DNA of 64,000 bases from Bacteroidota bacterium (GTDB lineage: Bacteria > Bacteroidota > Bacteroidia > B-17B0 > Aurantibacillaceae). Every line of letters starts with the position of its first letter. Within the stretch, counting starts at the first letter, position 1. Below are positions 24,830 to 33,500 of this stretch, piece by piece. Below the pieces are notes generated by a model, which was not told the DNA's origin, did no database searches, and saw only the letters and a list, made by a program, of their open reading frames with translations. The translations under genes and the position numbers were made by a program. Where the stretch lies: assembly GCA_017303905.1 (NCBI GenBank), contig JAFLBH010000005.1, positions 186,001 through 250,000 of the forward strand, read 5' to 3'.

Positions 24830-26638
24830 TTAAGCTGTCATTGCTTTTGAAACACGCTTTCTTTCGTTTTCGTCTAATATAATTTTACGCATGCGAATGT
24901 GATTTGGAGTAATCTCTACGTATTCATCCCCCTGAATATATTCCATTGCTTCTTCTAAGCTGAAACGTACCTTAGGTGCAATACGCATTTTCTCATCAGT
25001 ACCACTTGCGCGCATGTTTGTTAATTTCTTCTCGCCGCATAAGTTAATTACTAAGTCATCCGGACGAATATGTTCACCTACAACCATACCCGGATAAATT
25101 TCCTCACCTGGATCAATAAAGAAACGTCCTCTGTCCTGTAATTTATCCATACTGTATGCAACAGATGTTCCTTTTTCTTTACTCAACAAAACTCCAGCAA
25201 TACGATTAGGGATTGGGCCTTTCCATGGCTCAAATGCTTTAAAGCGGTGCGCCATAATAGCTTCACCGGCTGTAGCAGTTAAAATATTGTTACGTAAACC
25301 AATAATACCACGAGAAGGAATTGAAAACTCAATATGAATCAAATCACCTTTTGGCTCCATGATTAACATATCGCCTTTACGTTGCGTTACCAGGTCGATT
25401 ACCTTACTAGATGATTCTTGAGGAACATCTATTGTTAAAACCTCAACAGGTTCGTGTTTTACGCCATCAATTTCTTTAATGATTACTTGTGGCTGACCAA
25501 CTTGTAACTCGTAACCTTCACGACGCATCGTTTCAATTAATACCGATAAGTGTAGAATACCGCGACCAAATACTAAATACGAATCGGGAGAACCGGTTTC
25601 TTCAATACGCATCGCTAAGTTTTTCTCTAATTCTTTATATAAACGGTCGCGCAAGTGACGAGAGGTTACATATTTTCCATCCTTACCAAAAAACGGAGAG
25701 GTGTTAATTGTAAACAACATACTCATTGTTGGTTCGTCAATAGAAATATTTGGTAAAGCTTCAGGATTTTCAAAATCAGCAACTGTATCACCAATTTCAA
25801 ATCCTTCAATTCCTGTAAATGCACAAATATCTCCGGCTTGTACTTCCTGAACTTTTACTTTTCCTAAACCATCAAACACGAATAATTCTTTTACACGTGA
25901 TTTCTGAATGGTGCCATTACGTTTCACAACACTCACCGGCATGTTTTCCTTAATGGTGCCGCGATAAACGCGACCAATAGCAATACGTCCGATAAATGAT
26001 GAATAATCTAAGGATGTAATTTGTATTTGTAAAGTTCCTTCGCGTTTTGGCGCTTCCGGAATTTTATCCAAAATAACATCTAATAAATGAGTAATATCTT
26101 CTGTTGGAGTTTTATAATCCGGACCCATCCAACCTTGTTTTGATGAACCATAAACAGTTGGAAAATCTAACTGATCTTCGGTAGCATCCAGGTTGAAAAA
26201 CAAATCGAAAACTGCATCATGCACTTCATCAGGACGACAATTTGGTTTATCTACTTTATTAATAACCAAAATAGCCTTTTTACCTGCAGCAATTGCCTTT
26301 TGCGTTACGAAACGTGTTTGAGGCATTGGGCCTTCAAAAGCATCCACTAATAAAATTACGCCGTCGGCCATGTTCATCACACGCTCAACTTCCCCGCCAA
26401 AATCGGCGTGGCCCGGAGTATCAATGATGTTAATTTTTGTTCCTTTATAAACAACAGAAACGTTCTTTGCTAAAATGGTAATTCCACGTTCGCGTTCCAA
26501 ATCGTTGTTATCTAAAATAAGTTCGCCTGTTTCCTGATTATCTCGGAATAATTTACAGGTGTGTAAAATTTTGTCAACCAAAGTAGTTTTACCGTGGTCA
26601 ACGTGAGCAATAATTGCAATGTTCTTAATACTTGACAT
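24830..26638 (-). CDS. typA: Ribosome-associated GTPase TypA/BipA
   Basis: A translational GTPase (602 aa) of the EF-G/LepA class, important in stress and late 50S assembly. G motifs: G1 [11 protein letters not shown]2 region RERGITI, G3 [11 protein letters not shown]4 NKVDKP. Domain II follows (about residues 205-300), then the EF-G-like domain V and the BipA-specific C-terminal domain ([20 protein letters not shown]). The length is normal. A promoter-like TATCTTTG lies upstream. Confidence 0.97.
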   Translation of the reverse strand: MSSIKNIAIIAHVDHGKTTLVDKILHTCKLFRDNQETGELILDNNDLERERGITILAKNVSVVYKGTKINIIDTPGHADFGGEVERVMNMADGVILLVDAFEGPMPQTRFVTQKAIAAGKKAILVINKVDKPNCRPDEVHDAVFDLFFNLDATEDQLDFPTVYGSSKQGWMGPDYKTPTEDITHLLDVILDKIPEAPKREGTLQIQITSLDYSSFIGRIAIGRVYRGTIKENMPVSVVKRNGTIQKSRVKELFVFDGLGKVKVQEVQAGDICAFTGIEGFEIGDTVADFENPEALPNISIDEPTMSMLFTINTSPFFGKDGKYVTSRHLRDRLYKELEKNLAMRIEETGSPDSYLVFGRGILHLSVLIETMRREGYELQVGQPQVIIKEIDGVKHEPVEVLTIDVPQESSSKVIDLVTQRKGDMLIMEPKGDLIHIEFSIPSRGIIGLRNNILTATAGEAIMAHRFKAFEPWKGPIPNRIAGVLLSKEKGTSVAYSMDKLQDRGRFFIDPGEEIYPGMVVGEHIRPDDLVINLCGEKKLTNMRASGTDEKMRIAPKVRFSLEEAMEYIQGDEYVEITPNHIRMRKIILDENERKRVSKAMTA

Positions 26639-26656
26639 GTACTGATTTTAAGGGCG

Positions 26657-26664
26657 CAAAGATA
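26657..26664 (-). promoter_or_regulatory. -7 box for typA
   Basis: Read on the minus strand this is TATCTTTG, matching TAnnTTTG, 18 bp upstream of the typA ATG. The -33 position carries ATTG, a weak match. Confidence 0.4.
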
Positions 26665-26739
26665 CATTAATTATCCTGTTAAATCAATAATTTATACACA
26701 TAATTGCTTTTATTTTAAATATTTAGGTGCTTTTTGCAG

Positions 26740-26747
26740 TAAATTTG
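26740..26747 (+). promoter_or_regulatory. -7 box for the alpha/beta hydrolase
   Basis: TAAATTTG matches TAnnTTTG and lies 15 bp before the ATG at 26763. It faces away from the typA promoter in a 124-bp divergent region. Confidence 0.4.
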
Positions 26748-26762
26748 CATCATATTTAGTTT

Positions 26763-27533
26763 ATGGAACTTGCATACAAGGAATACGGAACAGGCACGCC
26801 TTTAATTATTTTACATGGTTTATTCGGACAAAGCGACAATTGGAATACGCTCGCCAAACGCTTTGGAGAGCAAGGATTCAGAGTGTTTACCGTTGATCAA
26901 CGCAATCATGGATTATCAGGACACAGTGATGTTTGGGATTACCAAAGTATGGCTGAGGACTTAAATGAATTTATTCAGCAACATCAATTAGAGAATCCTA
27001 TATTACTTGGCCATAGCATGGGCGGAAAAACCGTGATGTTTTTTGAGTTAATGTACAGCGGTGTAGCTCAAAAAATAATTGTTGCCGACATAGCGCCTCG
27101 CGCTTACGAACCACATCACGATGCAGTATTAAAAGCTCTGCATAGCGTAAAATTTGATGTAATTAAAACAAGAAAAGAAGCAGAATCTGTATTAAGCGAG
27201 CATATTGATGATTTTGGCACAAAACAGTTTTTACTCAAAAACATTTATTGGCGTGATTCTGAAAATAACTTAATGGATTGGCGTTTTAATTTAAAAACCA
27301 TTTCTAAAGAATACGATAACATCAGTGTTGCCATTCCGGAAGGGTTCAGCGATGTACCAACACTTTTTGTAAAGGGAGAAAAATCAAATTATATAACCGA
27401 GAAGGATTTAACTGATATTAAATCTCATTTTCCGAATTATGAATTAAGCGAAATTAAAGATGCCGGTCATTGGGTTCACGCCGAAAAACCAAATGATTTC
27501 TTTGATGTAGTGATGAATTTTATAAAAGCTTAA
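26763..27533 (+). CDS. Alpha/beta-fold hydrolase (YbfF-like esterase)
   Basis: A 256-aa cytosolic hydrolase. The oxyanion segment is LHGLFGQSDNW, the Ser nucleophile is in LLGHSMGGKT, and the His is in DAGHWVHAEKP. VDQRNHGLSGHS is typical of the YbfF/ABHD11 group of acyl-ester hydrolases. The true substrate is unknown. The 3' end overlaps the convergent HAD gene by 14 bp. Confidence 0.88.
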   Translation: MELAYKEYGTGTPLIILHGLFGQSDNWNTLAKRFGEQGFRVFTVDQRNHGLSGHSDVWDYQSMAEDLNEFIQQHQLENPILLGHSMGGKTVMFFELMYSGVAQKIIVADIAPRAYEPHHDAVLKALHSVKFDVIKTRKEAESVLSEHIDDFGTKQFLLKNIYWRDSENNLMDWRFNLKTISKEYDNISVAIPEGFSDVPTLFVKGEKSNYITEKDLTDIKSHFPNYELSEIKDAGHWVHAEKPNDFFDVVMNFIKA

Positions 27534-28149
27534 GCTCCTCGAGTAAATCGGATATTTCTCTGTTTTTCTCTAGTAAAAACGCATTGATTCCGCACTCCCC
27601 CGCTCCTTTCACATGTTGTGGAGAATCGTCAATGAAAATTGTTTCCGAAGCTTTCAAATGATTGTCGCGCAAAACATGTTCGAAGATTTCGGCATCAGGT
27701 TTACGCATGCCTATCCGGCACGAATAATAGACTTTATCGAAGTAGTCGTTAAAATTTTTTATGCCGTAATTATGCTCTAATTCCCTTTCAAAAGCTTCGA
27801 TGTGCGGTTCACAAGTATTACTTAATAAGTAGGTGTTGTAATTGTGCTTCATGGTCACCAAAGTATCCAAACGATGTTCCGGCACATCGAGCAACATGGC
27901 ATTCCACGCTTTCAATAATTTATCGTGCGAACCATCAAATTGAATTTGTTTAGCGATTTCTTTGAAAAAATCTTTTTCGGAAATCTCACCTTTATCAATG
28001 GCATTAAATAAATCGGTTTGTTGCTTCTGAGTATAAATTTGTTCGAACGGTATTTTACTGAGCTTATTGAATTCAGCTATAGTTTTGTTTACATCAAGGT
28101 TTATTATCACCCCGCCTAAATCAAAAATCACGTTTTTTATCCCTTGCAT
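27520..28149 (-). CDS. HAD-superfamily (IA) phosphatase
   Basis: A 209-aa HAD hydrolase of the YihX/HAD-IA type. Motif I is IFDLGGVIINLD (the usual acid/base Asp is replaced by Gly-Gly, as is normal in this subgroup), motif II is the Ser/Thr in LLSNTCEP, the Lys is in GMRKPDAEIF, and the acidic motif is FIDDSPQHV. It dephosphorylates small metabolites; the substrate is unknown. Confidence 0.87.
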   Translation of the reverse strand: MQGIKNVIFDLGGVIINLDVNKTIAEFNKLSKIPFEQIYTQKQQTDLFNAIDKGEISEKDFFKEIAKQIQFDGSHDKLLKAWNAMLLDVPEHRLDTLVTMKHNYNTYLLSNTCEPHIEAFERELEHNYGIKNFNDYFDKVYYSCRIGMRKPDAEIFEHVLRDNHLKASETIFIDDSPQHVKGAGECGINAFLLEKNREISDLLEELKLL

Positions 28150-28231
28150 AAATAATTTGTAATATCTTTACAAATATCTATTTTTGCAATCCGTTTCGCA
28201 AGAAACCATTCAAAAAACCGGAATTTTGCTC

Positions 28232-28249
28232 TCCCGATAGTTATCGGGA
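28232..28249. repeat. Palindromic element, copy 1
   Basis: TCCCGATAGTTATCGGGA is an 18-bp palindrome except at the centre. It is flanked by CTC on the left and CT on the right, like copy 2. Confidence 0.75.
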
Positions 28250-28275
28250 CTTCAGCCGGTTAGAGCATCAGACTC

Positions 28276-28293
28276 TCCCGATAGCTATCGGGA
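28276..28293. repeat. Palindromic element, copy 2
   Basis: TCCCGATAGCTATCGGGA is a perfect 18-bp palindrome, differing from copy 1 by one base. Such TCCCGATAGCTATCGGGA elements occur dispersed in Bacteroidota genomes. Confidence 0.8.
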
Positions 28294-28344
28294 CTGAGGG
28301 TGCAGAAAAGAAAAAAATGTTCTTTAAAATATAAATTAATTAAA

Positions 28345-28421
28345 GGGCCCATAGCTCATTCGGTTAGAGCAACAGACTCATAATCTGTGGGTGCTTGGTT
28401 CGATCCCAAGTGGGCCCACCA
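28345..28421 (+). tRNA. tRNA with CAU anticodon (Met elongator or Ile2)
   Basis: A complete 77-nt cloverleaf: acceptor GGGCCCA/TGGGCCC, D-stem GCTC/GAGC, anticodon stem ACAGA/TCTGT with loop CTCATAA (anticodon CAT), a 5-nt variable loop, T-stem CTTGG/CCAAG with TTCGATC, and an encoded CCA. Elongator Met and lysidine-modified Ile2 tRNAs share this anticodon and I cannot separate them by eye. Confidence 0.95.
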
Positions 28422-28466
28422 TTTAAACCCTGAAGTAAACAATACTTAGGGGTTTTGTTTTTATAG

Positions 28467-28760
28467 ATGAAATGCTGTTACATTCTATTTAGCGAAAAAC
28501 TTAATCGATTTTACATTGGTGTTTGTCAAGACGACCTTAATGAACGCATTCTAAAACACAACAATCACACTTACGGCAATCATCGGTTTACCGCTAAAGC
28601 AAGTGATTGGATATTGTTTTTTTTAATTGATTGCGAATCTTACTCGCAAGCCGTTAAAATTGAAAAGCACATAAAGGCCATGAAGAGTCGTGTGTACATA
28701 AGGAATTTAGCCAAATATCCCGATATCAGTCTGCAACTTTTGAATAAGTTTAAAGACTAA
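28467..28760 (+). CDS. GIY-YIG nuclease superfamily protein (URI type)
   Basis: A 97-aa single-domain protein. CCYILFSEKLNRFYIGV carries the GIY-YIG pair as YIL and YIG, followed by the Arg of ERILKHN and Glu in IEKHIKAMKS. Members are stand-alone, small, often mobile endonuclease-like proteins; few are characterised. It starts 45 bp after a tRNA gene and is followed by a terminator. Confidence 0.85.
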   Translation: MKCCYILFSEKLNRFYIGVCQDDLNERILKHNNHTYGNHRFTAKASDWILFFLIDCESYSQAVKIEKHIKAMKSRVYIRNLAKYPDISLQLLNKFKD

Positions 28761-28828
28761 AAGATATTACCGAAATTTCAAGAATCTTTCCATCTTATTA
28801 ATACACAGATAAGAGCACCAAGAAAAGT

Positions 28829-28856
28829 AAGCCTGATTTTTTAATCAGGCTTTTTC
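28829..28856 (+). terminator. Terminator after the GIY-YIG gene
   Basis: AGCCTGATT (28830-28838) pairs with AATCAGGCT (28843-28851), with a 4-nt loop and a five-T tail. Confidence 0.85.
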
Positions 28857-28926
28857 ATTTACATACGTATTAACAATTATCGTCTCTCTTTCATTTATTT
28901 ATTATATTTATTCAATACAAATTTCG

Positions 28927-30618
28927 ATGCAAAAAACATACGACGTAGTGATAATGGGTGGCGGGCTTGCAGGCCTTTGCTTATCTATTCAGTTGAAAAA
29001 ATCTAAACCCGATATCAGTATTTTGGTATTGGAAAAACGCGAAACAGAAGCACCAAAAGCTGCTCACAAAGTGGGAGAATCAACTGTTGAATTGGGAAGT
29101 TATTATTTACGTGAAGTACTTGGCTTAAAAGATTATTTAGAGAAAGACGAATTACCTAAACATGGACTACGCTTTTTCTTTCCATCCCACAATAAATCTG
29201 ACATTGCTTCTCGTGTTGAATTGGGCCCTCGTGAAAAATTATTTGTTCCAAGTCACCAACTCGACAGAGGCACACTAGAGAATGAATTATTCCGACGCAC
29301 CAAAGAATTAGGCACAGAAGTGGTTTTAGGTGCGCGTGTAAAAGATGTTGGATTTTGCGATGGTTATAATGAAGTAACCTACACAGTTAATAAAGAAGAA
29401 TTCAAAGCAAGAGGCAAATGGACCCCGGATGCATCCGGTCGCGGTAATGTTTTAAAACACAAATTAGGATTTAAAAAAGATTGGGATCATGATGTAAATG
29501 CAGTGTGGTGGCGATTGAAAGGTGTGATTGATATTGACGAGTGGACCGATAATCAGGAGTGGAAAAACAAACTTAAACCACGTTTGCGCTATTTAAGCAC
29601 TGTCCATTTTATGGATAAAGGTTATTGGGTGTGGGTGATTCCATTAGGAACAGAAAATACAAGTATTGGAATTGTTGCCGATCAAAAAATTCATCCCTTC
29701 GATCAACTTAACCAATATCACAAGGCAATTGCGTGGTTAGAAAAAAATGAACCGCTTTGCCATAAAATGTTGGAGCCTCTAGGAAAAGGCGATGGCTTAA
29801 TGGATTTTCTGATATTAAAACATTATGGACACTCCACACAAAAAATATATTCAGCCGAACAACGCTGGGCAACAACAGGTGAGTCGGGACCATTCTTAGA
29901 CCCATTCTATTCTCCGGGTACAGATTTTATTTCCTTAAATAATACCTGGCTGAGCGATTTAATTTTACGCGATCTTGCCGGTGAAGATATCGCACTAAGA
30001 ACATTGGTGTATGAACAAACACACTTGAATATTTTTGAAGCCTGGACACAGATTTACCAGAACAAATATCAACTGTGGGGAAATACGCAAATCATGGTTG
30101 TAAAAATCTTTTGGGACTGGGCGGTGTATTGGTCGGTGTTAGCTTTATTATTTACCAATAATGCGTTTACAGATTTAAAAGTGTTGAAAGAACTATTTGC
30201 CTCCGAAAACGGATTAGGAAAAAAATTCACTAAGCTTCACATTCAAATGCAGAATTTCTTTATTCAATGGAAACCTTACGATACGGAAGTGTTTGAGAAC
30301 CGTTACATCGACCCATTTGATTTAGACTTCTTGAAAAACTTCCAGCAAGGAATTGATGTGCAACATGGCAATTCGCAAAATTTATTGAAAAAAGTTTCAG
30401 AAAACATTGCTATTTTAGAAAAAGTGGCGGCTGAAATTTTCAGGTTAGTGAGTCACCATGCCAAAGGAACTGATTTGGATATGAAAGTAAATCCTTACAC
30501 TGTTGATCTTGAAAATGGCACTACTGATACAACCAGCAAAGACGCATTACCATATGATGAACAAATTGCAAAAGATGTTAAGGTTATGTGGTTTTATAAA
30601 GAGAAAGAATTAATTTAA
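28927..30618 (+). CDS. Flavin-dependent halogenase-like FAD oxidoreductase
   Basis: A 563-aa flavoprotein and first gene of a four-gene operon. The FAD site is VVIMGGGLAGLCLS (residues 8-20), with KVGEST at 48-53 and DASGRG at 168-173. Two features recall flavin halogenases: WVWVIP at 234-239 (the WxWxIP fingerprint) and a Lys at residue 78 in KHGLRF, placed like the catalytic Lys of tryptophan halogenases. The C-terminal third (about 370-563) is helical and not typical of them. It could be a halogenase, a hydroxylase or a dehydrogenase; the substrate is unknown and probably carrier-bound, given the neighbours. Confidence 0.8.
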   Translation: MQKTYDVVIMGGGLAGLCLSIQLKKSKPDISILVLEKRETEAPKAAHKVGESTVELGSYYLREVLGLKDYLEKDELPKHGLRFFFPSHNKSDIASRVELGPREKLFVPSHQLDRGTLENELFRRTKELGTEVVLGARVKDVGFCDGYNEVTYTVNKEEFKARGKWTPDASGRGNVLKHKLGFKKDWDHDVNAVWWRLKGVIDIDEWTDNQEWKNKLKPRLRYLSTVHFMDKGYWVWVIPLGTENTSIGIVADQKIHPFDQLNQYHKAIAWLEKNEPLCHKMLEPLGKGDGLMDFLILKHYGHSTQKIYSAEQRWATTGESGPFLDPFYSPGTDFISLNNTWLSDLILRDLAGEDIALRTLVYEQTHLNIFEAWTQIYQNKYQLWGNTQIMVVKIFWDWAVYWSVLALLFTNNAFTDLKVLKELFASENGLGKKFTKLHIQMQNFFIQWKPYDTEVFENRYIDPFDLDFLKNFQQGIDVQHGNSQNLLKKVSENIAILEKVAAEIFRLVSHHAKGTDLDMKVNPYTVDLENGTTDTTSKDALPYDEQIAKDVKVMWFYKEKELI

Positions 30619-30636
30619 CACCTTGTTACTTTTTTT

Positions 30637-31770
30637 ATGTTTGAAGTTTATATAACAAAAGCCTCCCGATTTTTACCGAATGATCCCATCTCCAATGATG
30701 AGATGGATGCCTACTTAGGTCTTATTGATGGAAAACCTTCCAAAGGCAAAAGTCTTACACTACGCAATAATGGAATAAAATCAAGATATTATTCCATTGA
30801 CAAAAACGGGCACTCTACGCATAACAATGCTCAAATGACGGCTATGGCAATTCAAAAATTAGCCAATGGAGATTTTAAATTAGCGGATATTGAATTGATA
30901 GCTTGTGGAACAACTACTCCTGATAACTTATTACCTTCCCATGCATCGATGGTACATGGCGAATTAAAAGCCAGTCCTGTTGAACTCGTTTCTCCTTCAG
31001 GTGCCTGCTGTGCCGGTATGCAAGCTTTAAAATACGGATACATGTCGGTTGCTTCAGGTAACACAAAAAACGCTGTGTGTACCGGATCAGAAAAAACATC
31101 TTCTTGGTTGCGCTCTGAACAGTTTGAAAAAGAAACTGAAAAATTAGCTGAACTTGAACAACAACCTCTCATTTCATTCGAAAAAGATTTTTTAAGATGG
31201 ATGCTTTCTGACGGCGCAGGTGCAGTTTTGTTAGAAAACAAACCAAGAGGTCCTGTATCATTAAAAATCGAATGGTTAGAAATAAAATCATTTGCCAATG
31301 AAATTGAAACCTGTATGTATGCGGGCGCTGATAAAAATGCAGATGGAACAACCACCGGCTGGAAAGAGATGACACCTGACGAATGGATGGCTCATTCTAC
31401 TTTCGCATTAAAACAGGATGTGAAGTTACTGGGAAAACACATTGTACCCACCGGAACTTTGTATTTGAAAGACCTTCTTGAAAAACATAAACTGGATATA
31501 AATACAATCAGCTATTTTTTACCTCATCTGTCATCAGAATTTTTCAGAAATAAAATTGCGGAAGAAATTGTTAAGTACAATATCAATATCCCGCAGGAGA
31601 AATGGTTTACCAACCTTACTCAATTAGGAAATGTTGGAGCGGGCTCGGTATATTTAATGATTGAAGAATTAATGAATTCAGGTAAATTAAAAAAGGGCGA
31701 TAAGATTTTATTAATGGTTCCTGAGAGCGCGCGCTTTACATACGCCTACGCTTTGTTAACCGCTTATTAA
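30637..31770 (+). CDS. Beta-ketoacyl-ACP synthase III-like enzyme
   Basis: A 377-aa thiolase-fold condensing enzyme. The nucleophile is probably Cys125 in SGACCAGMQA, with His297 in LPHLSSEFF and Asn332 in GNVGAGS, the KASIII-type Cys-His-Asn triad in altered sequence contexts (LPHLS instead of HQAN). That divergence suggests a specialised acyl-priming or ester-forming role rather than housekeeping FabH. It lies 18 bp after the flavoprotein and 3 bp before the next gene, so one transcript. Confidence 0.88.
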   Translation: MFEVYITKASRFLPNDPISNDEMDAYLGLIDGKPSKGKSLTLRNNGIKSRYYSIDKNGHSTHNNAQMTAMAIQKLANGDFKLADIELIACGTTTPDNLLPSHASMVHGELKASPVELVSPSGACCAGMQALKYGYMSVASGNTKNAVCTGSEKTSSWLRSEQFEKETEKLAELEQQPLISFEKDFLRWMLSDGAGAVLLENKPRGPVSLKIEWLEIKSFANEIETCMYAGADKNADGTTTGWKEMTPDEWMAHSTFALKQDVKLLGKHIVPTGTLYLKDLLEKHKLDINTISYFLPHLSSEFFRNKIAEEIVKYNINIPQEKWFTNLTQLGNVGAGSVYLMIEELMNSGKLKKGDKILLMVPESARFTYAYALLTAY

Positions 31771-31773
31771 TTC

Positions 31774-32172
31774 ATGAAAAAAGAAGAAATACCGCAAGAT
31801 AAATCAGCGCTTGAAAAATACACGCGCGATATGTTGTATGTGAAAAATGCGGATGGGAAATACACCACTGCACTAAGCACAGGATGGGAAGTTAAAAAAG
31901 TGGCCTTGGATAACGCATGGGAAGATATTAATGAACGCGTGAAAGAAACTGCATTAGCGGTGAAAAACGGAGAAAAAAGTCCGGTCGCTTATTATATGGA
32001 ATTAAAATTAATGGACTTAACTCTACTTTCTGCATATACAGGTTTTTGGAAATTTAATATCAAGCGTCACATGAAACCATCCGTATTTGCCAAACTTAGT
32101 GATGAGAAACTGTCACGCTATGCAAAAGCATTCGATATTACATTACAAGAATTAAAAAATTTCAAAGGATAG
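31774..32172 (+). CDS. Unknown helical protein of the KASIII/BtrH operon
   Basis: A 132-aa soluble, mostly helical protein that I do not recognise. The C-terminal segment KPSVFAKLSDEKLSRYAKAF reads like a short helix-turn-helix, but there is no phosphopantetheine DSL motif, so it is not an acyl carrier protein. Its TAG stop shares its last G with the GTG start of the next gene, implying coupled translation. Confidence 0.7.
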   Translation: MKKEEIPQDKSALEKYTRDMLYVKNADGKYTTALSTGWEVKKVALDNAWEDINERVKETALAVKNGEKSPVAYYMELKLMDLTLLSAYTGFWKFNIKRHMKPSVFAKLSDEKLSRYAKAFDITLQELKNFKG

Positions 32173-33188
32173 TGAAGAAAGAATTTAAGCACATACAAGC
32201 CGCGCATTGCGAAAACGGCGTTGCCACGAGTTTATTAAGATATCACGGATTAGATTTTGCAACTGAACCTTTAGTGTTCGGAATGGGTTCAGGGATTTTT
32301 TACATTCATATTCCATTCTTAATGATTAACGGCGGGCCGGCGGTTTCTTACCGTACGATGCCGGGATTTATTTTCTCGCGTGCAGCAAAACTATTGGGGC
32401 TAAGTGTAACCAGAAAAAAATTCAGCAACGAACAGCGCGCAAAAGAGTTTTTAGACAACAAAATAAAATTAGGTGAGCCGGTGGGCTGTCAGGTTGGTGT
32501 ATTCAACTTACCATACTTTCCGCCTGAATATCGTTTCCATTTTAACGCACATAACTTAATCACTTTTGCAAAAGAAGGAAATGAATATTTAGTTAGTGAT
32601 CCTGTAATGGAAGGCGTAACACGTTTGACAGAACAAGACATGATGAAAGTTCGCTTTGCAAAAGGACCTTTCGCTCCAAATGGTCATGTATATTACCCTG
32701 AAAACATAAAAGCAGTGAGTGACGAAACGATCAGGCGAGCGATTGTGAAAGGCATTAAACGTGCTTCGCGTGATATGCTTTATATTCCCGGACCAATCGC
32801 AGGAGTTTCTGGTATTAATTATACAGCTAAACACATTCGTAAATGGCGCGATAAATTAGGCGCTAAAAAAGCTGCTTTATATTTAGGACAAATTGTTCGT
32901 ATGCAAGAAGAAATCGGAACCGGTGGCGGCGGATTCCGTTTTATATACGCTGCATTTTTAGAAGAAGCATCAAAATACCTCAGCGACGATCGGTTATTAA
33001 AAGTATCAGATGAATTTACAAAAGCCGGTGATTTATGGAGAACAAGTGCAGTACAAATGGGAAGAATCTATAAAGGAAGATTAGACGATCAGAAATATTA
33101 TGACGAATGTGCCGATATGCTCAATCAAATTTCTGCAATTGAAAAAGGCGCGTTTCGAGAGCTAAAGAATATGACCTTAAAATACTAG
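32172..33188 (+). CDS. BtrH N-terminal-domain protein (papain-like acyltransferase/peptidase fold)
   Basis: A 338-aa protein with GTG start. A Cys-His-Asp arrangement is visible: Cys13 in AAHCENG, His127 in NAHNLITF, Asp143 in VSDPVME, as in BtrH, which moves an acyl group from a carrier protein to butirosin. The C-terminal half (about residues 180-338) is helical. BtrH-type proteins accompany several Bacteroidota lipid and pigment clusters. A role in off-loading the KASIII product is plausible. A strong terminator follows. Confidence 0.8.
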   Translation: MKKEFKHIQAAHCENGVATSLLRYHGLDFATEPLVFGMGSGIFYIHIPFLMINGGPAVSYRTMPGFIFSRAAKLLGLSVTRKKFSNEQRAKEFLDNKIKLGEPVGCQVGVFNLPYFPPEYRFHFNAHNLITFAKEGNEYLVSDPVMEGVTRLTEQDMMKVRFAKGPFAPNGHVYYPENIKAVSDETIRRAIVKGIKRASRDMLYIPGPIAGVSGINYTAKHIRKWRDKLGAKKAALYLGQIVRMQEEIGTGGGGFRFIYAAFLEEASKYLSDDRLLKVSDEFTKAGDLWRTSAVQMGRIYKGRLDDQKYYDECADMLNQISAIEKGAFRELKNMTLKY

Positions 33189-33191
33189 AAT

Positions 33192-33229
33192 AAAAAAAGC
33201 CCTTAATTTCTTAAGGGCTTTTTTTATTA
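33192..33229. terminator. Bidirectional terminator after the BtrH-like gene
   Basis: AAAAAGCCCTTAA and TTAAGGGCTTTTT pair perfectly around a TTTC loop, with A and T runs on both sides. It lies between convergent genes. Confidence 0.9.
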
Positions 33230-33239
33230 TCATGATAGA

Positions 33240-33440
33240 TTACTCGTAAGTTCCGTTGCGAACTGCTTCTTTCTTGTACTTCATCAAACGTAATGTCCAA
33301 TAAGCTAAAAGAAAAATAACAAATCCACCCATCAAAACGTTTGGCATTTGGCTTAAAGCACGCATACCTTTGAAACACCAGTAGAAGAAAGTTCCTGTTC
33401 CTTCAAAGATATCTGTCCAAGTAATCATTAAAAGTTTCAT
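33240..33440 (-). CDS. Small conserved-type membrane protein (DUF6341-like)
   Basis: A 66-aa protein from the ATG at 33440. A region with WTDIFEGTGTFFYWCFKGMR precedes one transmembrane helix (about residues 35-54), ending with a basic tail. The architecture resembles the small DUF6341 proteins of Bacteroidota, which often neighbour the DUF6427 membrane protein, as here, but divergently. A longer reading from a TTG at 33470 seems unlikely. Confidence 0.6.
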   Translation of the reverse strand: MKLLMITWTDIFEGTGTFFYWCFKGMRALSQMPNVLMGGFVIFLLAYWTLRLMKYKKEAVRNGTYE

Positions 33441-33500
33441 TTGTATAAATTTTGTAAGTTTACCGTACAAATATATAAATAATTAGAAATCTAAAAAATT

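Larger units (their letters stand above)
28228..28304 (+). pseudogene. tRNA relic interrupted by two palindromes
   Basis: If the two 18-bp palindromes are removed, the DNA reads GCTC-TTCAGCCGGTTA-GAGC, a D-stem and loop, followed by ATCAGACTC and CTGAGGGTGC, the arms of an anticodon stem and a variable region. One palindrome splits the D-arm and the other replaces the anticodon loop. No T-arm or acceptor stem follows (A-rich DNA instead). The 28150-28344 intergenic space otherwise shows nothing. This is inference from pattern; a tRNA homology search would decide. Confidence 0.45.

Noticed and set aside
28228..28304. Two palindromes with a 26-bp spacer as a tiny CRISPR array
   Set aside because: The repeats are fully palindromic and only 18 bp, there are just two, no cas gene is near, and the spacer reads as tRNA D-arm sequence.
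30852..31355. 167-aa minus-strand ORF inside the KASIII-like gene
   Set aside because: Antisense shadow of a gene with clear catalytic residues; no recognisable domain of its own.
31774..32172. 132-aa protein as the missing acyl carrier protein of the KASIII operon
   Set aside because: No DSL-type phosphopantetheine attachment site and too basic for an ACP.
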